Shown piece by piece: positions 8,986-15,712 of a DNA stretch of 64,000 bases. The notes under the pieces are model-generated. The model searched no databases and was not told the DNA's origin. It saw nothing but the letters and a program-made list of their open reading frames with translations. How positions within the stretch are numbered: the stretch's first letter is position 1; each line of letters opens with the position of its first letter. Both the position numbers and the translations under genes were made by a program. Source of the DNA: Fuerstiella marisgermanici (GTDB lineage: Bacteria > Planctomycetota > Planctomycetia > Planctomycetales > Planctomycetaceae); assembly GCF_001983935.1 (NCBI RefSeq), contig NZ_CP017641.1, forward strand, positions 5,613,001 through 5,677,000, in the 5' to 3' direction.

Positions 8986-9149
8986 TGTTCGGCACATCCG
9001 ACGGAGGCCACTGCGTGCTTTGAATCCGCGTCAATCCGAAAAAAGTGTTTTTGAATCTGCAACACACGTCGCAACAGCCGCGTGAACCGGCAATGGCCGG
9101 TCCCAATTCTTCGGACCGCCGATTCGATTTTGTATTGAGGAGTACAGTG

Positions 9150-10229
9150 ATGAAACAGTTGTACGGGAAACGAACGGGATGGATGTGGTGTGTGAACGGT
9201 CTGCTGATCGGTTGTCTGCTGGTCATGCCAACCGGCACGGCGGAAGCAGGACCGGGTGCGTTGATCGCCAAAGTCTTTCAGGCGATTGGCACCAAAGCTC
9301 ACAAGTTGATGGGTAAAGGATGGGCGGCAGGAAGCCGGGCAGCGGGAGCTGCGGGAAAGACGGCTCCGCAGGCCGGGAAGGCCGCAGCGAAAACCGTCGG
9401 CAAGTCTGGAGGGCAGGCGGCGAAAACGGTGAGCCGCGTCGGGACAACGACCGGGGGCAAAGTAGCCGGGCGAACCGGTGCGGCAACGGCGACCGCCACG
9501 GGCGGAGCCGGAAGTCAGGCCGCCAAAGCTGCGTCAGGGAGTACGGCGGCGAAAGCAGGTGACAAGTACGATAAGGTGGCCGACACGCTGACACACACGT
9601 TCGCTGATCTGCCAGCTGATCTCGGCGTCACAAGCACGGTTGCAAGTGCGGGGACCAAAGTTGTATCACAGGCCGTGTCACGCACCACCAAAAGTGCGGC
9701 GGCGAAGACTGTTGAGCAGGCCGGTCGCAAAGCGGCCGCCCAGGTTGCCACCGCATCGGCGAAGGCTGCCTCCGGTGCCGCCAGTCGCGTGCTGAAACAT
9801 CTCGGTCCGTCCGGTGGTGCGATCCTTGGGAAACTGAATCCGAATTCGACCGCGCGACTGGCTGAGATGTCCAGCCTGCTGGCGCGCAGTCCGCACAAAG
9901 CTCAATGGATGAAGTTGCTGGGGAAACACGGCGGTTCCTGTGTCGACTTCTTGTGGAAGCATAAGAAGGGAATTCTGGTGGGCACGACCGCGACAGCGGT
10001 TGTGCTGAAACCCGGCGACTTCCTGGCGTCGATCGGCAGCGTGGCGGAGGCCAGCGTGACGACCGCGGGCAAAGTTGCCGTCAATATGACCGACAAAGCG
10101 GCCGAACATGTGGCCAAACCGCTCGCTATGAGCGTCGCGAGTTCATCTTCGTGGCACACGTTCTGGAACTTTGTGTTCATCACGCTGTTCGTTGTTGTGG
10201 CGGCGAGGTGCTACGCCAAACGACGGTGA
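9150..10229 (+). CDS. Secreted Ala/Gly/Lys-rich protein with C-terminal anchor
   Basis: A protein of 359 residues from ATG 9150, preceded by GAGGAG (9137-9142). The N-terminus is a clear signal peptide: basic start, hydrophobic core VNGLLIGCLLVMPTG, and cleavage near AEA. Residues about 45-250 are low-complexity and rich in Ala, Gly, Lys and Thr (for example GKAAAKTVGKSGGQAAKTVS). A second hydrophobic segment lies near GILVGTTATAVVLKPGD. A C-terminal transmembrane helix (FWNFVFITLFVVVAARCYA) ends in a basic tail. This suggests a cell-envelope protein exposed outside the inner membrane. It directly precedes the VirD4-like gene, so a role at the envelope in the same process is possible but unproven. 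No known pilin or mating-channel motif was seen. Confidence 0.55.
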   Translation: MKQLYGKRTGWMWCVNGLLIGCLLVMPTGTAEAGPGALIAKVFQAIGTKAHKLMGKGWAAGSRAAGAAGKTAPQAGKAAAKTVGKSGGQAAKTVSRVGTTTGGKVAGRTGAATATATGGAGSQAAKAASGSTAAKAGDKYDKVADTLTHTFADLPADLGVTSTVASAGTKVVSQAVSRTTKSAAAKTVEQAGRKAAAQVATASAKAASGAASRVLKHLGPSGGAILGKLNPNSTARLAEMSSLLARSPHKAQWMKLLGKHGGSCVDFLWKHKKGILVGTTATAVVLKPGDFLASIGSVAEASVTTAGKVAVNMTDKAAEHVAKPLAMSVASSSSWHTFWNFVFITLFVVVAARCYAKRR

Positions 10230-10250
10230 CATCTGCGATCGCGATGTGAA

Positions 10251-10286
10251 CCCTCTCGTCTGTTCGGATGAGGGCTCTTCTTTTTT
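10251..10286 (+). terminator. Hairpin plus T-tract after the secreted Ala-rich gene
   Basis: CCCTC (10251-10255) can pair with GAGGG (10270-10274) and is followed by TCTTCTTTTTT. It lies 22 bp after the stop at 10229. It is the first of two tandem terminator-like structures before the VirD4 gene. Confidence 0.5.
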
Positions 10287-10325
10287 GTGGCGAGCCCGTC
10301 AGTGTGGCGGGCCACCGTTTTCTCC

Positions 10326-10363
10326 AGCCTCGTCGAATGCATTTCGACGGGGCTGTTCTTTTT
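10326..10363 (+). terminator. Second tandem terminator/attenuator before virD4
   Basis: AGCCTCGTCGAA (10326-10337) and TTCGACGGGGCT (10343-10354) pair over 12 bp with one mismatch around a 5-nt loop. GTTCTTTTT follows. It stands about 50 bp before the VirD4-like start, so it could end upstream transcription or attenuate entry into the coupling-protein gene. Confidence 0.55.
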
Positions 10364-10414
10364 GGTACGCCCGTCCGTCGCGTGCTGCGAATGGACATTC
10401 AGGAGTTAAAAGTC

Positions 10415-12244
10415 ATGTCCAGAATCATAAACCGGATTCGCGGGCTGGTGGTTTCGCTGGAGCGGCTTAGTGAAATCTGCAAGATCGTTTGGATCGTCGG
10501 TGGGGCTGCCATCATCACGTTTGTGTGCCCGCCCATTGGGGTCGTCCTGATTGCATTTATCGGATCACGGCACGTGAAGCCGAAGACTCACACGGCCAGC
10601 ACTCATGGAACGGCGCGATTCGCCACACTCAACGACATGCTGAGGGGCGGCTGTCTATTTCAGCATGTGGGCACGTTTCTTGGCAGTGCGGTCAGCTACA
10701 CACCGTTTTCCTGGTGGTTTCGCGTGCGGGCACTGTTGAGTTTCCCCGTCAAACAGTCGGCGATGGCTCTTGAGATTGCCTCCAGCGGGTCGAAGAAACC
10801 ACGGCCGCTGCTTGTTCGGGTACCGGATCAATTTCCTCACACGGCTGTCTTTGGTGCCACGGGCAGCGGCAAGTCAACCTGCTTCGGGATGCAAACATTG
10901 AGTCGCTGCGGCGACTCAATGGTGTGTCTTGATCCGAAAGGGGAACAGGCCCGCATCTTCGCTCGGCTGCGTGAAAGAAAGTTTGGTCAGCAGGTGATTC
11001 TGATTGATCCGTTCAACATCGCGAAGTGTGGCTATAAGCCGCAGCGGCTTAATCCGCTGGATTGCTTCCGGCCCGATGAGGTTCGCGTGGTCGACAACGC
11101 ACGCAGGCTGGCGAACGCCCTCATCGTTACCACAGGAAAAGAGTCAGAGAGATTCTGGACAGATTCCAGCATAACCGTGGTGACCGCGATCCTGGCATTC
11201 CTCATGACGGAAGCTGAAGAAGGAGCGAACCTCAATCACCTCCGCGACATCACCAGTAATCCGGCGACAGTGGAGAAGATTCTGCAGATGATGCTGCGAA
11301 GCGATAAGGCGTGCGGCATGCTGCGACGGCTGGCCGGAGAAGTGTCCGGGCATGAAGGCAAAACCAAAGCCAGCGTGTTCGGTGTCACGAACTCCAATCT
11401 GTCATTTCTCGACAGCATCGCCATCGCCAACTCACTCTGTGAATCCACGTTCGACCCCAATGTTCTCGTGAATAGCTCAGCGACGATTTTCCTGTGTCTG
11501 CCGATCGACCGGCTGACCGAGATGGCATCGCTGCAGCGGATCATCCTGTCGACGTTGATCAACCTCGTGTTCGCTGCCGGTGAGAATCCCAATCGACGGG
11601 TTCACTTCCTGCTCGATGAGGCCGCCACACTGGGTCCGATGGATGCCCTGTACAGCAGCGTCCAGTTCGGACGTTCGTACGGCATCCGAACGACGTTCCT
11701 CTTTCAAAGTTCCACTCAGGTCGAGCGCTGTTTCCCGGAATCACAGCGGCCTGATTTCATGAGTACCGTGGCGAAGGTCTTCGCTGGGAGCGACGATCTG
11801 GACACAGCAAAGACTGTCTCGGACATGATGGGAACGTCAACTGTTCTGAGTGCGACCGAGCAAACGGGCGTCAATGATGGCCGCACCGGATCAACGGGCA
11901 TTCACGATCAGACAACCAGCGTGAGCTGGGGTGCGAACAATTCGACATCCTACGCCGAACATTCCCGCTCACTGATGACACCGGCCGAGGTGCTGACGCT
12001 GCCGCGGCATCTGGCCATCGCTTTGTTGCCAGGCATGTCTCCGGTGCTCATTAAAAAGATGCCGTACTACCAACGGATCGGACGCGGCCTGTTCGGAAGA
12101 ATGTTTTCGCTGCTGACAAACATCGTCATCGTCAGTGCCACGTTCGTGGTGGCGGCTGCGATCATCTGGGGACTGACGCTTGGTCGGCACGAGCCGATCG
12201 TGCTTCGAGTCATGCACGCTGCCTCGTCCTTTTGGCGACAGTGA
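10415..12244 (+). CDS. VirD4/TraG-family conjugative coupling ATPase
   Basis: A protein of 609 residues from ATG 10415, with AGGAG at 10401-10405. An N-terminal hydrophobic region (about residues 18-50, VWIVGGAAIITFVCPPIGVV) anchors it in the inner membrane. The ATPase domain has Walker A FGATGSGKST (near 148), the DPKGE motif typical of VirD4/TraG, the following ILIDPFN and LNPLD, and Walker B VHFLLDEAATLG (near 400). A C-terminal hydrophobic segment (TNIVIVSATFVVAAAIIWG) is also seen. Such proteins are hexameric motors that bring relaxase-DNA or effector proteins to a type IV secretion channel. No relaxase or channel gene is visible nearby, which is odd. Family assignment is strong; the cargo is unknown. 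Confidence 0.85.
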   Translation: MSRIINRIRGLVVSLERLSEICKIVWIVGGAAIITFVCPPIGVVLIAFIGSRHVKPKTHTASTHGTARFATLNDMLRGGCLFQHVGTFLGSAVSYTPFSWWFRVRALLSFPVKQSAMALEIASSGSKKPRPLLVRVPDQFPHTAVFGATGSGKSTCFGMQTLSRCGDSMVCLDPKGEQARIFARLRERKFGQQVILIDPFNIAKCGYKPQRLNPLDCFRPDEVRVVDNARRLANALIVTTGKESERFWTDSSITVVTAILAFLMTEAEEGANLNHLRDITSNPATVEKILQMMLRSDKACGMLRRLAGEVSGHEGKTKASVFGVTNSNLSFLDSIAIANSLCESTFDPNVLVNSSATIFLCLPIDRLTEMASLQRIILSTLINLVFAAGENPNRRVHFLLDEAATLGPMDALYSSVQFGRSYGIRTTFLFQSSTQVERCFPESQRPDFMSTVAKVFAGSDDLDTAKTVSDMMGTSTVLSATEQTGVNDGRTGSTGIHDQTTSVSWGANNSTSYAEHSRSLMTPAEVLTLPRHLAIALLPGMSPVLIKKMPYYQRIGRGLFGRMFSLLTNIVIVSATFVVAAAIIWGLTLGRHEPIVLRVMHAASSFWRQ

Positions 12245-12263
12245 TTCTGCGAAGTTGAAAAGC

Positions 12264-12298
12264 AAGCCTCACGTGCCGCCGGTGCGTGAGGCTTTTTT
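12264..12298 (+). terminator. Rho-independent terminator after virD4
   Basis: AAGCCTCACG (12264-12273) and CGTGAGGCTT (12285-12294) form a 10-bp perfect stem followed by TTTTT. It lies 20 bp after the VirD4 stop and separates it from the ParB-like gene. Confidence 0.8.
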
Positions 12299-12386
12299 CA
12301 TGCAACATTCGTGCTGATTCCCGCGTGTGGATGACGGAGGCACCATCTGTGTCGTGCCCGTTTTCCAACCTTCGCGGAGAGTTTCC

Positions 12387-13223
12387 ATGAAACCGGCCAC
12401 CATCCCCACTTCGCTGATCGATCCTGATCCGGATCAGCCGCGCCAATCGATGGATCAGGAAGAGCTTGAGCTTCTCGCTGAGAACATCGGGCAGATCGGG
12501 CAGTTGCAGCCGATCATCGTGTACCGCGTCGGCGACCGCTGCTGCATCGCGGACGGCCACCGTCGCTTCGCGGCAATGATGTTGCGACAGGCGAAGTCCA
12601 TCAACGCTTTGGTGCTTGCCGAGAAACCTCCGCCCGATGTGCTGCTGCTGACGCAGCTCGCGGCGAACTGTCATCGGGCCGACCTGAAGCCCACAGAGCT
12701 GGCAAACTCATTTCAACGGTTGCGGGATCTGAAGGGCTGGTCGAATTCTGAGATCGCTCGACAGTTGAGCGTCTCCAAAGCCCGAGTCACACAGGTGATG
12801 TCGTATCTGAAGCTGCCGGACAATGTGAAAGCCATGCTGGATAATGGTTCGTTGCCAGGCAGCACGGCCTATGCCATCAGCCGGGCTCCCGATGAAGCGA
12901 CTCAGCAAAGAATGGTCACCGAGGCCATTCAGGGCAAGCTGAAACGAGACGACGCCTCCCGTCGTGTGACTCGCAAAGAGAGCGCGACCGCAGCAGTTCG
13001 CTGCAGGTTGTCTTTGAAGGAGGCCAGTCTCGTGCTGACGACGCCGAAGCGGGTAAGTCTCGACCAGATCATCAGCATCAGTCAGGAACTGATCCGGGAA
13101 TGCCGACGGGCCGCTCGGCAGGGGATCGATGTCACGACTCTGGAGCGTGTGCTTCAGGACCAGCGAAGTCCGAACGCACAGCTAACGGCCACGAACACGG
13201 GAAAGGCAGCTCACCATGAATGA
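12387..13223 (+). CDS. ParB/Spo0J-like DNA-binding protein
   Basis: A protein of 278 residues, with ATG 12387 chosen because the ParB fold begins there. The N-terminal ParB/sulfiredoxin-like domain has the opening IDPDPDQPRQSMDQEELELL, then IGQLQPIIVYRV, and the box II-like GHRRFAAMML in place of the usual GERR. A central helix-turn-helix follows: WSNSEIARQLSVSKARVTQV, about residues 118-137. A conserved segment after it (SLPGSTAYAISRAP) also fits ParB. Chromosomal or plasmid ParB proteins spread from parS sites with a ParA ATPase, but no ParA is encoded near. It may serve partitioning, maintenance or transcription control of the element. Its last 8 bp overlap the next ORF (ATGAATGA). Confidence 0.8.
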   Translation: MKPATIPTSLIDPDPDQPRQSMDQEELELLAENIGQIGQLQPIIVYRVGDRCCIADGHRRFAAMMLRQAKSINALVLAEKPPPDVLLLTQLAANCHRADLKPTELANSFQRLRDLKGWSNSEIARQLSVSKARVTQVMSYLKLPDNVKAMLDNGSLPGSTAYAISRAPDEATQQRMVTEAIQGKLKRDDASRRVTRKESATAAVRCRLSLKEASLVLTTPKRVSLDQIISISQELIRECRRAARQGIDVTTLERVLQDQRSPNAQLTATNTGKAAHHE

Positions 13224-13452
13224 ACCGATACAACAATCGGAACCCGCCGGACCAAAAATCGGACAGGGGCACGCAGCCGCCATGATGCGATTAGGAGGGA
13301 AGGAACTCTCCAATGTTCTTCCCGCGTTTCCTGAAAGCATCCAACCGGTTGAAGAATATGGTCTATTCGGCACGCAGCTTCCAAGCGAAATCGCGGAGGC
13401 AAGGAAAGGACCGGAAATGGAAGTGCAACACAACATGGAACTTGAAATGTGA
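13216..13452 (+). CDS. Small hypothetical protein overlapping parB
   Basis: A 78-residue ORF whose ATG lies inside the end of the ParB-like gene (8-bp overlap ATGAATGA). This implies translational coupling. The sequence has no membrane segment. It contains a moderately hydrophobic core (GHAAAMMRLGGKELSNVLPA) and an acidic C-terminus. I do not recognise it. The overlap and plausible composition argue for a real gene; short length and lack of homology knowledge keep confidence moderate. Confidence 0.45.
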   Translation: MNEPIQQSEPAGPKIGQGHAAAMMRLGGKELSNVLPAFPESIQPVEEYGLFGTQLPSEIAEARKGPEMEVQHNMELEM

Positions 13453-13611
13453 CGAAGGCAATACTTCCACAACTTCGAAGGCCATGTGTTGCAGAGGCAA
13501 CACGTGGCCTTCTTCGCTTCAGTTTGAAGATTCAATATCTCCAGTTGCAACATCGGACGTTCACCGAACGTGGATTCTACGGACACCAATGGACATTCCG
13601 GAGGATCAGAC

Positions 13612-13887
13612 GTGAATCACAAACGCAAACGCTCCATCAAGCACGCGCTGGCAATGCTGACCATCGAAGAAGCAGCCACCGAACTTGCCATCACGCCCGG
13701 TATGGTACGACACAGGATGCGCAACGGCACGCTGCCGTACCTTTGCCTTGGCAGGACCGGTGATCAGCTTCGCCTCATTCGCTGCGAACTGAAGACGTAT
13801 GCCAAGCGACACCGGTGGGAACTTCGTTGGCTTCAAATCGTGTCGACTGTCGTGGCACTGGTGCCTGCGGTGAGGACTGTGCGATGA
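13612..13887 (+). CDS. Small helix-turn-helix (excisionase-like) protein
   Basis: A protein of 91 residues from GTG 13612, seven bases after GGAGG (13600-13604). The core LTIEEAATELAITPGMVRHR is a MerR/excisionase-type helix-turn-helix, followed by a short wing (GTLPYLCLGRTGDQLRL). The C-terminus is a hydrophobic stretch, VSTVVALVPAVRTV, which is unusual for an excisionase. Its stop overlaps the next gene by ATGA. Together with the facing recombinase these two small HTH proteins are candidates for recombination directionality factors or element repressors. The HTH call is solid; the role is inferred. Confidence 0.62.
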   Translation: MNHKRKRSIKHALAMLTIEEAATELAITPGMVRHRMRNGTLPYLCLGRTGDQLRLIRCELKTYAKRHRWELRWLQIVSTVVALVPAVRTVR

Positions 13888-14168
13888 ACGTTCGTGAAGC
13901 GGCAGCATATCTCGGCATCGCTCGCAAGACACTGTATAAGTGGAAGCGACAGGCCGTCCGCAACCAGGGCTACCTGATCTTTCAGGGACGGGCGGTCCGG
14001 TTTCGTTATCGACAAACCGGTGTGGTCGGGCAGGGGCGGATTCTGTTTGAACAGCAATGGCTGGATGAACTTAAACGCGCGATGGAAGGTGAAAGTCCCA
14101 CACGCCGACAGCCTGCCCGTCCCTCGTTTTCGAACATCAATGTGCCACTCGGCATTCCTTCCCGCTGA
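13884..14168 (+). CDS. Small helix-turn-helix (excisionase-like) protein
   Basis: A protein of 94 residues from ATG 13884, overlapping the preceding stop by 4 bp (ATGA). It opens MNVREAAAYLGIARKTLYKW, a textbook excisionase/MerR-type helix-turn-helix. A basic wing (YLIFQGRAVRFRYRQTG) and a segment with LFEQQWLDELKRAME follow. The C-terminal tail is Pro/Arg-rich. It is the last gene of the plus-strand block and faces the second recombinase across a strong shared terminator. This order fits a recombination directionality factor or a regulator of the integrated element. Confidence 0.66.
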   Translation: MNVREAAAYLGIARKTLYKWKRQAVRNQGYLIFQGRAVRFRYRQTGVVGQGRILFEQQWLDELKRAMEGESPTRRQPARPSFSNINVPLGIPSR

Positions 14169-14241
14169 CCGGCCATTCATATCGTCGTGTGCATGAATAA
14201 TGGACGGCTACACTCTTTGAAGCACCTCTGGCTGGCACCAG

Positions 14242-14280
14242 AAACCCTCAGCCATCCGTAATGGATGGCTGAGGGTTTTC
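14242..14280. terminator. Strong bidirectional terminator between HTH genes and integrase
   Basis: AAACCCTCAGCCATCC (14242-14257) and GGATGGCTGAGGGTTT (14263-14278) form a perfect 16-bp stem with a 5-nt loop. A T-tract follows on the plus side and an A-tract on the other, so it can end both converging transcripts. Confidence 0.88.
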
Positions 14281-14299
14281 TTTGTAATCCCGCATGACA

Positions 14300-15493
14300 T
14301 TACGACGGTGTCTGCGTCAGCTGTGCTTCAAGTCGCCGTCCGCGACCGACTGCCGCCCACAGTGGTTCATTGTATTCATCACACCACTGGGCATAGTGAT
14401 CCCAGCAGACTTTGGGCGTGTTGCCCATGAGTCCCGCCAGCGTTTCGATCGTGGCCGGTTGACCGGTCCAGTAGCCGCTCAGGATTCTCTTGGCGAAGGT
14501 GTGCCGACAGGTATACAACGACAGATTCTTCTTATCCGGATTCTTGTCCCAGCCGAGCTTCCGCTTGATCGTGCAAAATGACTGAACACCATTGCAACGC
14601 TTCCACGACTTCCCGCGTGGCGTGCGGAACAGGGGCACTCCTGAGCCGCGGGGATACTCTTCCATCAGCGACCGGATCACGTCTTCCGCCTCGGCGAACA
14701 GGTAGATGGTCCGGTCCTTTCCGGTCTTCTTCGCAGCCTTGTGGCGGTAGTTTCCCGCAGCATCCGTCCCGGCTTTGAATCGAATCACCATGCCCTTGTC
14801 CGTTTCGTGGACATCGTCGGCGGTTACTCTGGCCAGTTCCGAAAACGGGCGAGCTCCCGTCTGCAGCAGGATAGAAAAGTACTGACCTGTGGGAGCCAGA
14901 CTGACGGCTTTCTTCTTCGGCTTGCGGTTACAGTAGTCCAGCACTTCCTGCACTTCGTCTTCCTTGAAGAAGGTAACTCGCGCAAACGCAGCCGGCTTCT
15001 TCAGCCCACTGATGGGATTGGTATCAAGGATCTCCTCTTCCTTGACGGCATGGTTGAAGGCCGCCATGACCATCGTCATGTTGTCCCGTTTCGTATTGTC
15101 CGACTTCCACGAGGGGTGCTGAGCCACCCAGTCGCGGACGTGCTTCTTCTTCAGGTCTGTCGCGGCCAGCCCACCGCAGTAGCCACAGAAGTCGTTCATC
15201 GCTCGGGATGCCAGATCAACATACGCGGCAGACGCTGTGGCCTTCAGGTGGTCGAGATACGCTTCCGCGACTGTGGCCACCAGCACCGCGCCATGAGCAG
15301 CCGGTTCTGGCATCTGCAGCTTGAGTCGGGCCACCGCCAGATCCGCCTGCTGCCGATTGTCCTTCCCGCGGATCGGCTGCCCCATTTCATCACGAAGCCG
15401 AGTGCGCTGGCCATCGATGGTGGCGTACCAACCGTCATCGAACCTCCGGTGCCAGGCGCAGCCGTTGGCCTGTCGTTTCCTGTTGCGTGCCAT
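14300..15493 (-). CDS. Tyrosine recombinase/integrase of the element
   Basis: A phage-integrase family protein of 397 residues. The start is the internal ATG at 15493, preceded by GAGGAGA on the minus strand; the frame extends further but without a better signal. The basic N-terminus (MARNRKRQANGCAWHRRFDD) is followed by a core-binding domain. The catalytic domain has the box I Arg in LLQTGARPFSELARV, a Lys in KKTGKDRTIYL, CRHTFAKRIL in box II, and the nucleophilic Tyr in WDHYAQ. The usual HxxR is YTCR here and the usual LGH is MGN, so two histidine positions are substituted. Related recombinases tolerate such changes, but activity is not certain. Its 5' end faces out of the block, toward the direct repeats at 15.56-15.71 kb. 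Confidence 0.82.
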   Translation of the reverse strand: MARNRKRQANGCAWHRRFDDGWYATIDGQRTRLRDEMGQPIRGKDNRQQADLAVARLKLQMPEPAAHGAVLVATVAEAYLDHLKATASAAYVDLASRAMNDFCGYCGGLAATDLKKKHVRDWVAQHPSWKSDNTKRDNMTMVMAAFNHAVKEEEILDTNPISGLKKPAAFARVTFFKEDEVQEVLDYCNRKPKKKAVSLAPTGQYFSILLQTGARPFSELARVTADDVHETDKGMVIRFKAGTDAAGNYRHKAAKKTGKDRTIYLFAEAEDVIRSLMEEYPRGSGVPLFRTPRGKSWKRCNGVQSFCTIKRKLGWDKNPDKKNLSLYTCRHTFAKRILSGYWTGQPATIETLAGLMGNTPKVCWDHYAQWCDEYNEPLWAAVGRGRRLEAQLTQTPS

Positions 15494-15562
15494 GATCAGA
15501 AATCTCCTCAGTTGTGCCCGGTTGCCGCCGGACGATAGAATGATGAGTGAACGGGACTTTCC

Positions 15563-15712
15563 TGTTCGTGCCAGCCAGAGGACCATCATGGGGTTGCCGC
15601 CCCGGTCCTCTGGCCTTTTTTATGGGCCGATCGAACGTGCGGAGCAGTGGTGATGGAAATAGAAAAGGTGGACGCATCTGTTCGTACCGATCATCGAAGA
15701 GGGTTGCCGCCC
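15563..15712. repeat. Pair of imperfect direct repeats, possible attachment site
   Basis: TGTTCGTGCC (15563-15572) with GGGTTGCCGCCC (15591-15602) recurs as TGTTCGTACC (15679-15688) with GGGTTGCCGCCC (15701-15712). The 12-mer is exact in both, 110 bp apart, and both copies can form a hairpin with a TTGCCG loop. The site is 70-220 bp outside the integrase start. That is where an attachment site is expected, but no matching copy was spotted at a left boundary. Confidence 0.45.
15574..15620 (+). terminator. Terminator-like hairpin outside the integrase
   Basis: GCCAGAGGACC (15574-15584) and GGTCCTCTGGC (15604-15614) form a perfect 11-bp stem with CTTTTTTAT after it. An inner GGGG-TTGCCG-CCCC stem is nested in the loop. 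It lies upstream of the sulfatase start and would terminate plus-strand transcription, although no plus-strand gene ends nearby. Confidence 0.6.

Noticed and set aside
14741-15538. 265-codon plus-strand frame inside the integrase gene
   Set aside because: Antisense shadow of the integrase; composition is Arg/His-rich and unlike a folded protein.
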